Shown piece after piece: positions 1-8,242 of a stretch of 64,000 bases of DNA. The position numbers and the translations under genes were made by a program. Position 1 is the stretch's first letter. Every line of letters begins with the position of its first letter. The notes under the pieces were generated by a model, which saw nothing but the letters and a program-made list of their open reading frames with translations, was not told the origin of the DNA and did no database searches. The stretch covers positions 744,001 through 808,000 of the forward strand of contig NZ_BAABWG010000001.1 in NCBI RefSeq assembly GCF_040372165.1. Reading direction: 5' to 3'. Source of the DNA: Hydrogenophaga sp040372165. Its GTDB lineage: Bacteria; Pseudomonadota; Gammaproteobacteria; Burkholderiales; Burkholderiaceae_C.

Positions 1-2
1 GG

Positions 3-251
3 CTCTTGCGCGGTAGCGGAAATCTGTGTGAGCCCGCCGCGGCTGCGGTCACGGCGGGCAAGCTGTATGCCAACGTCCGCGGAACCAAAGGCGTCTTTGC
101 CACGGTCACGAGCAGTGGCCAGAAACCGGACACCTATGCTGTCAGCCTGGTACGCGGCCGGCTGCCCAAGGGCTGGTATCTGACCAAGGCAGATGTTCAG
201 GTCGGCTGTGTGGTTGTCACCGGCGCCAGCCTCGGCAAGAAGCGGCCCTGA
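3..251 (+). CDS. C-terminal part of an unidentified protein, cut by the window edge
   Basis: The reading frame is open from the first bases and ends at a TGA at 249-251, so this is most likely the 3' end of a gene that begins outside the window; the TTG at position 6 need not be the start. About 80 residues are visible, ending in a basic GKKRP tail. I do not recognise the family. It lies just upstream of the T4SS lipoprotein/VirB5 module on the same strand, so it may belong to the same cluster, but nothing in the sequence shows a secretion role. Confidence 0.4.
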   Translation, partial: LLRGSGNLCEPAAAAVTAGKLYANVRGTKGVFATVTSSGQKPDTYAVSLVRGRLPKGWYLTKADVQVGCVVVTGASLGKKRP

Positions 252-264
252 ATGTCCTTCTACT

Positions 265-1140
265 TCTTCTTCTTCTTTCACGTACTTATCTTCACCGCAA
301 ACAAAGGGAGCCGATTCCATGTCCGAACGCCACAGCACCAAGAAGCTTGACCTCAACAGCTCGGCAGTCGATGCCGCTACCACCACCACCATCACCAACC
401 GTCGCCGTTTCTTTGGCCATGTGGTGCTGGCCGGTGCGGCGAGTGCAGTGCTGGCCGCGTGTGGTGGTGGAAGCGATCCGCTGGAACCTACCGGTAGCAG
501 TTCAGACGACAAGTTTGACTTGAAAAGCGCATTCAACCGCCTTAAGGATGGGATGCGAAGTGGAGACGTTGTTGCTCTGGTTGGCGCCGAACCGAACACC
601 ACTAGCACGAGTACGACTCACATCTGGACAGACGATGATGGAGAGCGCCTGTTGGTAACTTTTACGCAAGAAGGAGTGGTGAATGGCGCAAAGTACAACT
701 CAAACGACAGTGCCGAACTCGAGTGGGTGGCGGGTAATGTTTAAGGAGCTGGTTGGGGCCTTTATCCTGGCGAGCTTTGTATCGTCGTCAGCACACGCCC
801 AATGGGCCGTGTATGACGAATCTGTGCATCTAGAGGTAGAAAAGGTAAACAACATTTCAGGGATTGGAGATAGAGCAAATCTGGATGGGAGTTTCAAGGC
901 CTACACGGAGAACAGCGACCTCAAGCTCAAGTTGCTAGAGGAGGACTTTTTCGCCCTAGATAAGGGAGGAATTGAATCCGACGACGAACTCAAGAAGTTC
1001 ATCAAGACCAAGCCCACCTGCGGCGACAAGAAAGCGAACGAACGGCTTTACGAAGCTTGTATTGGGCTGCGGAACATGCGGCTGAACACGCTGCGTCAGG
1101 CCAAAGTCACTTTTGACAACGTCAAGGAGCGTCGGTCAGC
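265..1140 (+). repeat. Copy A of a duplicated lipoprotein-virB5 module
   Basis: This stretch is repeated in the same orientation about 3.9 kb downstream (copy B, near 4175-5130). Similarity starts in a T/C-rich leader before the lipoprotein start, is very high over the first ~160 nt of the lipoprotein gene, drops in its 3' part, and is high again across virB5 until about 1137, where copy A stops matching. Boundaries were judged by eye and are approximate. Confidence 0.8.
319..744 (+). CDS. Lipoprotein with BamE-like C-terminal domain (module copy A)
   Basis: The ATG at 319 follows the purine-rich AAAGGGAG; upstream in-frame starts would give an implausible N-terminus. The 141-aa product has a long polar n-region, a twin-arginine-like RRRFF stretch, a hydrophobic core and a lipobox LAAC, so it should be a lipid-anchored envelope protein. 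The mature part contains a 'GM..GDVVALVGAEP' segment followed by W and F strands, which resembles the SmpA/BamE fold; this is fold-level pattern matching only. It overlaps the following virB5-like gene by 8 nt. A second lipoprotein with nearly the same first 55 residues but a different mature domain starts at 4233. An accessory or immunity role in the T4SS is inferred from location. Confidence 0.75.
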   Translation: MSERHSTKKLDLNSSAVDAATTTTITNRRRFFGHVVLAGAASAVLAACGGGSDPLEPTGSSSDDKFDLKSAFNRLKDGMRSGDVVALVGAEPNTTSTSTTHIWTDDDGERLLVTFTQEGVVNGAKYNSNDSAELEWVAGNV

Positions 1141-1144
1141 TTGA
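737..1144 (+). pseudogene. virB5: Truncated VirB5-like protein (module copy A)
   Basis: The ATG at 737 lies inside the end of the preceding lipoprotein gene and follows GGTGGCGGG. The product has a signal peptide ending SAHA and then QWAVYD, and is close to the full VirB5 at 4703-5398 up to the KERRS segment, where it hits a TGA after about 135 residues; the intact paralogue has 231. The C-terminal coiled part (LIEDSRG..., YQFELQGLQALMQ) is missing. The junction sequence CGGTCAGCT also occurs in the intact copy at about 5184, which fits a deletion between short CGGTC repeats, but the sequence beyond it does not match. Probably non-functional as a pilus-tip VirB5, though a short exported product could still be made. 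Confidence 0.75.
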
Positions 1145-1298
1145 CCGAGAAGACCGGCGAGCGCACATGCGCGCACCCGGCTGAAACCAGCAGGCGCATG
1201 GTTCTGCATTTTTGTCAAAACTGGTCTGTATACTTTGGACCTCATTGTCGAACAGGTGATCCTCGAGTCCATGCACTGAATTCGACAGGCCTCGTTAG

Positions 1299-2189
1299 AT
1301 GCGATCGCTTCGCTGCGGAAAGGTGGGAGAGTTGAAGGCTATCGAACTGTTGTTCATTGTCGTGTTGCTGGCTGTTACTGCTTGCACCTCACGGCAGCCG
1401 GAGTCAACGCCACTGCCGCTGCGCCCTGGCGTCAAGGCGTTTGACGCCAGCAAGGTAGCCCAACTGAGTGCCGAGCGCCGTGCAGCGCTGGAGCAGGAAC
1501 TCTTCAGCGAGCTTCAGGTGTGGAACATGGGCAGCCGCCAGTACCCGGACCAAGCCGGCATTGCTGCCCGGGAACAACGCTGGCAGGCCATGGCCGATGA
1601 AGGGCTGGAGCTGGCGCACATCACACTCACCGTGCTGGAGCCGCGCACAGGCAAGGCGCACGAACTCACGCCTGCGATCAAGCGTCTGGAGGTGCTGGCA
1701 GAGCAGGGCGATGCGGGCGCCATGTGTTTGATTGACCGTTTGGTGAACGTCACGGCCGCTCAGCTCGACTGGAAGCAGTACGAAGCCACGGCCAGGAAGT
1801 GGCTGGAGCGTGGCGCGGAGCTGGGGCACCCAGAGTGTTTGATTTCTTTGGGTGGTCGAACACTACGCGGGGTTGGCTACACGAAGGACACAGCTCGCGG
1901 CCTGGAGTTGATTTTTCGGGGTCGGAAGGCCGGTTACGCGCACGGAGTTGGCAGTCTTATCCTTTTCTACAAATCAAAGGGCTTCGAGGATGACGCCAAC
2001 GTGAAGCGACTGTATTGCTGGATGGTGATGGAAGACCGTTTCTACTTCCGAGACCCCATCGATGAAATCGCCCGCATGATGCGAAAGCAGTCAAATAGCC
2101 TGTACGAGCACAACAGGGAGACTTTAAGCGAGCTGGCAGCATGGGAGCCCAACTTGCAAGATTGTGTTGATCTAGGGAAGGGCGAGTGA
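1299..2189 (+). CDS. Sel1-repeat lipoprotein, candidate immunity protein
   Basis: The product has a short basic start, a hydrophobic segment and a lipobox VTAC near residue 29 (from the ATG at 1299). The body contains helical Sel1/TPR-like units, for example AEQGDAGAMCLIDRL, RGAELGHPECLISLGGRTLRGVGYTKD and GRKAGYAHGVGSLILFYKSKG. The true start may be TTG at 1332, which has GGAAAGG at a suitable distance. Its end nearly touches the start of the next gene (TGA at 2187-2189, ATG at 2192), so the two are translationally coupled. A periplasm-facing lipoprotein directly before a signal-less protein in a T4SS cluster is the usual arrangement of immunity and effector; the pairing is inference. Confidence 0.7.
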   Translation: MRSLRCGKVGELKAIELLFIVVLLAVTACTSRQPESTPLPLRPGVKAFDASKVAQLSAERRAALEQELFSELQVWNMGSRQYPDQAGIAAREQRWQAMADEGLELAHITLTVLEPRTGKAHELTPAIKRLEVLAEQGDAGAMCLIDRLVNVTAAQLDWKQYEATARKWLERGAELGHPECLISLGGRTLRGVGYTKDTARGLELIFRGRKAGYAHGVGSLILFYKSKGFEDDANVKRLYCWMVMEDRFYFRDPIDEIARMMRKQSNSLYEHNRETLSELAAWEPNLQDCVDLGKGE

Positions 2190-2191
2190 GT

Positions 2192-3280
2192 ATGTCAGAA
2201 ACACGAAGCAGCTCGTTGCCTGCCAACTTTGATGCGATCAAAGAGGGGTGGGCTGGAGAGGTAGGGGCTTTGCAGTCTGCTTTGAGAGGGGCAACCGCTA
2301 CCCAACGAGATCTGACGCGAGCAGTTCAAGATGATCCGTCACTCGCCCCCCAAGCCACAGCCGCCGCCCTGGAAGAGCTCAAAGCCGCCAAGGCCTACAA
2401 CGACTTTCTGGACAAAGACAAGGAATACTGGGCCAAGGGCGACCAGTACGATCAGCAACTCAAGAACGGAGCGGGCTACGACCGTCGTACCGGCACCGTC
2501 AGAGAGCTGCCGGGTTACGACCGCTTGGCACTGGAGCACAGCCGGGACAAAAACTGGGCGCTGGCAGGCGAGTTTCAGATGTTCAAGACGGAACATGGTC
2601 TCAAGCACGTTCACCTTGCGCCCGTGAACACGCCCACCGAGACGCACCATGTCGACGGCGCTGTTGAGCGGCGCGAGACAGTGCAAGGGCACGTGCATTC
2701 GGCCAAAGAATGGGCAAAAGAATTTGCCGGCGATTATGTGGACACAGCTGCGGACATTGTGAAGAACGGCCCGCTGACGCCTGAGCAAAACCGGCTTCTG
2801 TGCAAATCCACTGTGGGTGCGGTGCTTGGCCTGGCCGGCGCGAAGATGATGCCGGCACCCGGTGGTGGCCCTGGGGCCACTGTCTTTGACGATGCAGTGG
2901 GGAACGCCATCAATGCCAGCGACCCCGCGAGCACGATTTGCGACCCGATCTATCGCGGCCGCCGCAAGGTCGATGTGCATGGTGCTGCAACGGCTGAAGA
3001 TTCACCTGCTCTGGCCGCTGCCCCGGGGGAGTTCGGCAGCTTCGGCAATCTCGACACCTGGCTCGACCAGACCCTGGCAGCGGCCAGCATGCCAGGGCAG
3101 GAGGCTCAGTTTGATCGCCTGATGCAAGCGGCGGCCAACGACCCAGCCGGGCACGCACTGCTGAGCGAGGCGGTGCAGGCCGAAGACCAGCGGGAGATGT
3201 CGGCGCACCAGAGGGCGCTCACCCCGGCAGCCGCCGAGCACGGCAACGACTACAGCCATGGCGCTTTGTCTTTGGGCTGA
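2192..3280 (+). CDS. Candidate T4SS effector of unknown activity
   Basis: The start chosen is ATG at 2192; a GTG two codons earlier (2186) overlaps the stop of the Sel1 gene. The roughly 362-aa product has no signal peptide. It is polar and helical at the N-terminus, has a small Gly/Pro-rich hydrophobic patch (STVGAVLGLAGAKMMPAPGGG) in the middle, and ends in an Ala/Gln/His-rich tail. No catalytic family was recognised, and the C-terminus does not clearly match XVIPCD. The case for an effector rests on being signal-less, on coupling to a lipoprotein, and on sitting between two duplicated T4SS modules. Confidence 0.6.
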   Translation: MSETRSSSLPANFDAIKEGWAGEVGALQSALRGATATQRDLTRAVQDDPSLAPQATAAALEELKAAKAYNDFLDKDKEYWAKGDQYDQQLKNGAGYDRRTGTVRELPGYDRLALEHSRDKNWALAGEFQMFKTEHGLKHVHLAPVNTPTETHHVDGAVERRETVQGHVHSAKEWAKEFAGDYVDTAADIVKNGPLTPEQNRLLCKSTVGAVLGLAGAKMMPAPGGGPGATVFDDAVGNAINASDPASTICDPIYRGRRKVDVHGAATAEDSPALAAAPGEFGSFGNLDTWLDQTLAAASMPGQEAQFDRLMQAAANDPAGHALLSEAVQAEDQREMSAHQRALTPAAAEHGNDYSHGALSLG

Positions 3281-4232
3281 TGTGATGGCGGCAGCTCATT
3301 CCTGAGCCATCGGTCTGCCGCCGAACCCTCTGGCTAACGAAACAGGCCGCCCCTGGCGAGGCAAGGCAAGGCTCAAAAACGAGCCAAGAACGAGCCAAGA
3401 ACAAGGCGTTTGACGGCCCGAAAGCGAGTATTTGCGGTCCGGAGCCCCGGATTTGACGGTTTTGCCACAGGGCTTAAGCCTTATGCATGCTGGCCTGGTC
3501 GCAGTATGTAACAAATTTGTGTATAGATTTTGGCAATTTTGACAGGGTGGGCGCGGCCTTTGCGTCTAGTCTGTGAGAAAATGCACGAACAACGAAATAC
3601 TACTGCTTAGGTACCTGTTTTCAGGGCAATGGCCGTGCAGAAAGTAGGTCGTGAGATTTCGGGGTTCGCCCGGTGTGACGAGCATCGTGGCATGTGCTTT
3701 GAACCAGTGGGTGAATGCGTACGAAGGCCATGTGGGCGGCGCATCGATTCACCTGGGCGGAGGGTGCATGCCGGTTCGGCAACACAAGGTCCCCGGGTCC
3801 GAAAAATTGAAGATTTGACCAATCAACGTCGGGGAGGGCGTGGTCTCAGGCGCGGTGTGTACCGGGCCAAAAATTGCCAACTTTCATTTTTCATCGTCTT
3901 CGTCATCGTTGCCGTCACCTCGGTTTGGTTTGGCTTCGGTTGGTTTCGGATGGCCTCGTGTTGTCTTTGTGTTGAGCCTGCGTCCCTTCTTTGTTGTTTG
4001 TGCGCCAGCGCTCAGGACTCGGCAGCTCTTCGCAGGTCAAACCAAGCCAAACCAAAACAAACCAAGTTGAACGGCGCACCCGGTAGCGAAGCGAACACCA
4101 GCCGGCGAGTGCCGAAAGAGAAGATCCGCCACAGGGCGCTCGACTCCTGGTTGTCTTTATTGCTTGCATTGTTTTTCTCGTTCTTCATCTTTTTCATTCA
4201 CTGACTTGTCACCGCTCAAAGGAACCGACTCC
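3281..4232. other. Roughly 950 nt without a convincing gene; candidate promoter and inverted repeats
   Basis: No frame here looks coding. At 3378-3399 there are two tandem copies of an 11-mer (AACGAGCCAAG). At 3511-3520 is a perfect palindrome ACAAATTTGT, followed by TATAGA (3523-3528) and a TTGACA at 3539-3544, which could be promoter and operator elements for the downstream T4SS genes. At 3924-3936 and 4044-4056 a 13-bp inverted repeat (TTTGGTTTGGCTT and its complement) could fold into a long stem-loop. Around 4175-4232 is the leader shared with module copy A. All regulatory readings are tentative. Confidence 0.45.
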
Positions 4233-5130
4233 ATGTCCGAACGCAACAGCGCCAAGAAGCTTGACCTCAACAGCTCGGCAGTCGATGCCGTCACCACCAC
4301 CACCATCGCCAGCCGTCGCCGTTTCTTTGGCCATGTAGTGTTGGCCGGTGCGGCGAGTGCGGTGCTGGCCGCGTGTGGCGGTGGAAGCGATCCGCTGGAT
4401 GTGACGGATTCGAACGATGGGACGAATGGCTATCGGTTGAAGTACACCTATGACAACTTGCCGGCCGGTGTAGGCGTTCGAAGTGCTGACGTTGAAAAAA
4501 TGGTTGGGGGCCCGCCCAACGACGTTGACAAAGACTCATCGCAGGTGTGGACGAACTCCGAAGGAAGGCTCTGGGTGTCCTATGGAACGGAAGGTGAGAA
4601 CAATCGCGAGGCTAAAGGTATCGAGTTCAATCCTACCAATGGGCCTACCGTCTCACGAAGCTTGTTGTGAAACCAGGTGGGGAAGCGGAAATAGGTGGGA
4701 ACATGAATAAAGCTATGCACTATCTGTTCAGTCTGGCTGGTCTGGTTTATTGTTGCGCACTCGCCAGTTTGTCGTCCCCCGCGCATGCTCAGTGGGCAGT
4801 GTACGACCACGAAGCCAACCTAAAGCTCGAGCAAATCAACAATACAAGGGAGCTCGGAGGAGATAAAGCCAACCTTGGAGGAAGCTTCAAGGCCTACACC
4901 GAGAACGACGATCTCAAGCTCAAGTTGCTGGACGAAGATTTCTTTGCCCTGGAGAAAGGTGGCTTCGAGTCTGAGGAAGAGCTGAAGAAGTTCATCAAGA
5001 CCAAACCCACCTGCGGAGACAAGAAAGCGAACGAACAGCTTTACGAAGCTTGTATTGGGCTGCGGAACATGCGGCTGAACACGCTGCGCCAGGCCAAGGT
5101 GATCTTCGACAACGTCAAAGAGCGCCGGTC
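4175..5130 (+). repeat. Copy B of the duplicated lipoprotein-virB5 module
   Basis: Direct repeat of about 265-1140. Copy B carries the intact virB5, which continues past the point where copy A ends, so copy B is probably the functional one. Homologous recombination between the copies would remove 1141-4175, including the Sel1/effector pair. Boundaries are approximate. Confidence 0.8.
4233..4670 (+). CDS. Lipoprotein with BamE-like C-terminal domain (module copy B)
   Basis: The ATG at 4233 follows AAAGGAACCGACTCC, almost the same leader as the copy A lipoprotein. The 145-aa product shares the first ~55 residues with copy A, including the RRRFF motif and LAAC lipobox, and then diverges. The mature part (DNLPAGVGVRSADVEKMVGGPP ... 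VWTNSEGRLWVSYG) again has the spacing of a BamE/SmpA-like domain. It ends 32 nt before virB5. Envelope location is supported by the lipobox; its role in the secretion machine or in immunity is unknown. Confidence 0.75.
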   Translation: MSERNSAKKLDLNSSAVDAVTTTTIASRRRFFGHVVLAGAASAVLAACGGGSDPLDVTDSNDGTNGYRLKYTYDNLPAGVGVRSADVEKMVGGPPNDVDKDSSQVWTNSEGRLWVSYGTEGENNREAKGIEFNPTNGPTVSRSLL

Positions 5131-5398
5131 GCAGATCAAGACGCTGATTGAAGACTCGCGTGGCGTAAATGACAGCGCCGGTCAGCTCGCCCGCTACCAG
5201 TTCGAACTGCAAGGTCTTCAGGCCTTGATGCAGACCGACGCCATGCAGCTGCAGGTGCTGATGGATGGTTACAAGCAGCGCGAGAAGATGTACGAGACGC
5301 AGCAGCAGGAAGCGAGAAACGCGCAGATTGGTGCCGGTGACGATGAGAAAGCGGCAGACGCCAAGGCGCCGGTGTTCAATCCGTTGGGACTGTTCTGA
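4703..5398 (+). CDS. virB5: T4SS minor pilin / pilus-tip protein VirB5
   Basis: The ATG at 4703 follows AGGTGGGA. The 231-aa product has a Sec signal peptide (hydrophobic segment, cleavage after PAHA) and a mature helical body with a Cys pair (KPTCGDKK ... YEACIGL) and a Gln-rich coiled C-terminus (QALMQTDAMQLQVLMDGYKQREKMYETQQQEA). Length, export signal and place directly before virB6 fit the VirB5/TrbJ-like component at the tip of the T4SS pilus. A truncated paralogue is at 737-1144. The family call rests on context and architecture more than on a strict motif. Confidence 0.75.
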   Translation: MNKAMHYLFSLAGLVYCCALASLSSPAHAQWAVYDHEANLKLEQINNTRELGGDKANLGGSFKAYTENDDLKLKLLDEDFFALEKGGFESEEELKKFIKTKPTCGDKKANEQLYEACIGLRNMRLNTLRQAKVIFDNVKERRSQIKTLIEDSRGVNDSAGQLARYQFELQGLQALMQTDAMQLQVLMDGYKQREKMYETQQQEARNAQIGAGDDEKAADAKAPVFNPLGLF

Positions 5399-5489
5399 GG
5401 TAAGGCGCGCGAGTCAGAGCAAGACCACTACACAGCGTTCCGCAGCCATTAGTTCAGAACAACGATCAGGGAAAGCAAGCGTCAGCATC

Positions 5490-5660
5490 ATGAGCAAGTT
5501 GAGGACAAAAGCGAAGACAAGCATCGAATGCAGCCCTGCTGCAGGGGCTGCCGATCGTCTTCGCGCCACAGTGGCCGCATTGATCACAGTGTTGCTGGGG
5601 CGGGAGCCTGATGCAGCCAGCCTGGCAGAGAGCACAGGCAAGGAGTTCGCATGGCTCTGA
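5490..5660 (+). CDS. Small hypothetical protein overlapping virB6
   Basis: A 56-aa frame starts at ATG 5490 after AGGGAAAGCAAG and ends by overlapping the start of virB6 (TGA at 5658-5660, virB6 ATG at 5651). The predicted product is basic at the start and has one short moderately hydrophobic segment (LRATVAALITVLLG). The overlap suggests translational coupling with virB6. No family was recognised; small genes at this position in T4SS operons can be entry-exclusion or assembly proteins, but that is only a possibility. Confidence 0.4.
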   Translation: MSKLRTKAKTSIECSPAAGAADRLRATVAALITVLLGREPDAASLAESTGKEFAWL

Positions 5661-7282
5661 CGGTTGATGATCTCGGCATTGACAAGCCGGACTGCGGTGC
5701 GCTGGCTGTGGGTGACATGTTGGCGGGTTCGATTCAGAACCTGACCAGCACGTTCATGCCCGCTCGGTACGCGAATGCCTTGTCGGACGCAGCGTTCTAT
5801 TGCGAGATCCGCAATTACGTCTTGTACGACTCCATGATCGACTTCTGGATGGGAGAAGTGATCGGCCGCATTTCCACCGTGATCATGGTGTTGGCGGTGG
5901 TTTTTGTCACGCTCTGGATCGTCTGGGCGGGCATCAAGCTCGTCTCAGGTACCAGCAAAGAGCCTGCAATGATGCTGGTGGCCCAGGGTGTCAAGATTGT
6001 CGTTGTCATGACCTTGATCGTCGGTATCAGCAGTGAAACCGACACGGTGATTCATACCGCGTACCAATGGCGAGACGACATCACGGCCATTGTCACGGGT
6101 GACGACGCCAACCTGGTGGAGTTGATCGACATGAACATGGCCGTGAGCCAGATTCTCAGTCTGGTCAAAGACAACATGATCCAGGGTGGCTCGGTCGACC
6201 GTCAGGGCGGTACGTCTGACTGGCTGGCGATTGCCGGGCAGTCCGGCCCGCCGATCATGACCTCCATTCTGGTCATGATTTCCGAGGTGGCCATTGCGGT
6301 GTGCATGATGCTGGCGCCGCTGTTTCTGTTTTTCCTGCTGTTCAAATCCACTTCGCAGATGTTCTGGAGCTGGTTGAAGTTTGTGGCCGGCACGTTTGTG
6401 ACGATGGCTTTCCTGTGCATCGTGGCCAAGATCGCCCTTGAGGGGACGTTCCGCTACGGCATCCTGGTGGTGCTGTCGTCCGTGCTCAACGCTGCAGCCA
6501 GCGTGGCGGGCGGCAACTCGCTGGCCGAGGGCGGGCTGATCATCCTCACCGGCGGCGCTTCGCGTGCGGACGTTGCCGCCGGGATGACGCGCCTCGGCGC
6601 CATGGGGGCTTTGTTCTCGGTTCTGATCATCGCGGTGCCGCCTGTGGTGATGCAGTTGTTTGGCTCGGCCATGGGCTATGCGCAGAGTATCTTGTCGGGC
6701 ATCTACAGCCCGATGGCTGGCATGGCGGCCCGCGGCGGTGCAGGCGGCGCGGCAGGTGCCAACGGCGCGGCAGGCCCAGCAGGTGCGCCCGGCTATAGCG
6801 CGGCCCCCCAGTTGGGCATGGCAGGCATGAACGGTGCGCCGGGCGAGAGAGGCTCCGTGAACCTGGCCAGCCAGAACGCGCAATATCTGGCCAACGCCGC
6901 CAACAGCAATGTCATGTCCCAGGACGACGCCATCACGCGGCAAGCGAGCCGCTTCGATGCAGATGGCGGCCGGCGGCCTTTCCTTAACCGGCTCACAGAA
7001 AACTATGATCCGGATCGAGGAGCAGCAAGACAGCAGTTGATTGATCAAGGGATGCGAGAACAACGCCCGCAGTTGTCGTACTCTGCAACACGCTCCACAG
7101 GTGGATACGCCTCAGACAATTTTTCCCGCGTGCAAGCAAGCACGGCGGCCATTGACCAGACCAATAGCGGCACGACGGTGGGAGGCAGTGCGCCTGCAGA
7201 CCGCGCGCGAACCTTGGGAAATCAACCACCGGTTGAGTCCTTCACCGGTGATAACCGCAGGGCTAAGCCACACGGTTCTTAG
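5651..7282 (+). CDS. virB6: T4SS inner-membrane channel protein VirB6 (TrbL/VirB6 family)
   Basis: The 543-aa product is a polytopic inner-membrane protein. Hydrophobic segments are seen around residues 74-100, 110-122, 210-235, 245-270 and 315-345, the usual pattern of TrbL/VirB6. The long C-terminal tail from about residue 360 is Gly/Ala/Pro-rich (GGAGGAAGANGAAGPAGAPG) and then polar, as in extended VirB6 proteins with a soluble tail. It follows virB5 and precedes the VirB7-like lipoprotein. VirB6 forms part of the inner-membrane substrate channel. Confidence 0.88.
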   Translation: MALTVDDLGIDKPDCGALAVGDMLAGSIQNLTSTFMPARYANALSDAAFYCEIRNYVLYDSMIDFWMGEVIGRISTVIMVLAVVFVTLWIVWAGIKLVSGTSKEPAMMLVAQGVKIVVVMTLIVGISSETDTVIHTAYQWRDDITAIVTGDDANLVELIDMNMAVSQILSLVKDNMIQGGSVDRQGGTSDWLAIAGQSGPPIMTSILVMISEVAIAVCMMLAPLFLFFLLFKSTSQMFWSWLKFVAGTFVTMAFLCIVAKIALEGTFRYGILVVLSSVLNAAASVAGGNSLAEGGLIILTGGASRADVAAGMTRLGAMGALFSVLIIAVPPVVMQLFGSAMGYAQSILSGIYSPMAGMAARGGAGGAAGANGAAGPAGAPGYSAAPQLGMAGMNGAPGERGSVNLASQNAQYLANAANSNVMSQDDAITRQASRFDADGGRRPFLNRLTENYDPDRGAARQQLIDQGMREQRPQLSYSATRSTGGYASDNFSRVQASTAAIDQTNSGTTVGGSAPADRARTLGNQPPVESFTGDNRRAKPHGS

Positions 7283-7417
7283 GCGTAGTGCTGTACATGT
7301 ACCGAGCTGCTCACTACCAGAGACCGAACGCGCAGAACTAGCTAGATGAAGAACCACAAGATGAAGAACAACACAGCCAGCAACGCTATGGACAACAGTC
7401 ATCAGGGAACCGAATCC

Positions 7418-8242
7418 ATGAACCCCAGCACGAATAGCAACACCAGCCGTTCTTCTTCGATTTCGCGCCGCGCCCGCGTGGCCACGATGGCGCTGGCGGT
7501 GGCGTTGACCGGCGGCATTCTGCAGGGTTGCGCCACCCAGGCGCCGCCTCCGCCACCCCCGCCGGCCATTCCCACCAACTGGAAACCGGTGAACACGCGC
7601 GACACCACGCCGCAGGCGATTCCGTTGGCGGAAGAAGAGGCGTTGCACAAGTTCCAGATGCTGCCGACCGATGTGACGCTGCGTTCCATGCTGCAGCGCT
7701 GGGCGGATGAAAACGGTGGTGAGCTCGAGTGGCAGTACCCGAGCGACCTCACGCTGGTGCGCGACTTGCGCGATGTGAAGGAAAACAACCTGAACAAGGC
7801 GCTGCGCGTGGTGCGCAAGGTGTATGCCGACCAGTTTGTTCGGGTGCGCCTGTTCTCCAGCAAGAAGATGCTGGTGACCGAGCTGCCGGGCCGCAAGGCG
7901 GCCATGGCCAAGAAGCGCAAGGCAGAAGAAGCCGCGGAGCGCGCTGAAGAAGAACGCGAAGCGCGTGAGGCAGCGGCCGAGGAGAAGCGCCTGGAGGAAG
8001 AAGAGGCTGCCAAGGCACGCCGCGCTGCTGAAGAAGCAGAGAAGGAAAAGGCAGAGAAAGCGAAGAAGGCCGAGCAGGCTGCCGCTGCTGATGCGGCTGC
8101 TCAGCGTGAAGCCGAGCAAGCCAGGGCTGCAGCAGATGCTGCTGAAGCTGCGAAGGCGGAAGCGAACGCCGCTGCGAAGGCCAAGGCCGAAGCCGACCAG
8201 AAAGTGGCGGCCAAGCCCGCCCGCCCGCTGGAAATCTGGTGA
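7418..8242 (+). CDS. virB7: VirB7-like lipoprotein with TcpQ/N0-type domain and long coiled coil
   Basis: The start at 7418 follows GGGAACCGAATCC, the same leader as the two other T4SS lipoproteins; an upstream ATG (7346) lacks it. The 274-aa product has a basic n-region, a hydrophobic segment and lipobox LQGC, then a proline run. About residues 65-155 resemble a TcpQ / secretin N0-like domain (DVTLRSMLQRWADENGGELEWQYPSDLTL...). X-T4SS VirB7 proteins are known for such an N0 domain in the outer-membrane core. The remaining ~115 residues are an Ala/Glu/Lys/Arg coiled coil, unusual for VirB7. Position between virB6 and virB8 supports the call. Confidence 0.75.
   Translation: MNPSTNSNTSRSSSISRRARVATMALAVALTGGILQGCATQAPPPPPPPAIPTNWKPVNTRDTTPQAIPLAEEEALHKFQMLPTDVTLRSMLQRWADENGGELEWQYPSDLTLVRDLRDVKENNLNKALRVVRKVYADQFVRVRLFSSKKMLVTELPGRKAAMAKKRKAEEAAERAEEEREAREAAAEEKRLEEEEAAKARRAAEEAEKEKAEKAKKAEQAAAADAAAQREAEQARAAADAAEAAKAEANAAAKAKAEADQKVAAKPARPLEIW

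Noticed and set aside
1141..1335. 64-codon frame after the truncated VirB5
   Set aside because: No ribosome-binding site, odd composition, overlaps the start of the Sel1 lipoprotein gene.
2192..3280. XVIPCD at the C-terminus of the first effector candidate
   Set aside because: The tail is Ala/Gln/His-rich but lacks the helix-helix-beta order seen in the 17547 protein.
3629..4204. 191-codon plus-strand frame in the gap before module B
   Set aside because: Low-complexity hydrophobic and Ser/Cys-rich translation across repeats, no start signal, no homology I recognise.
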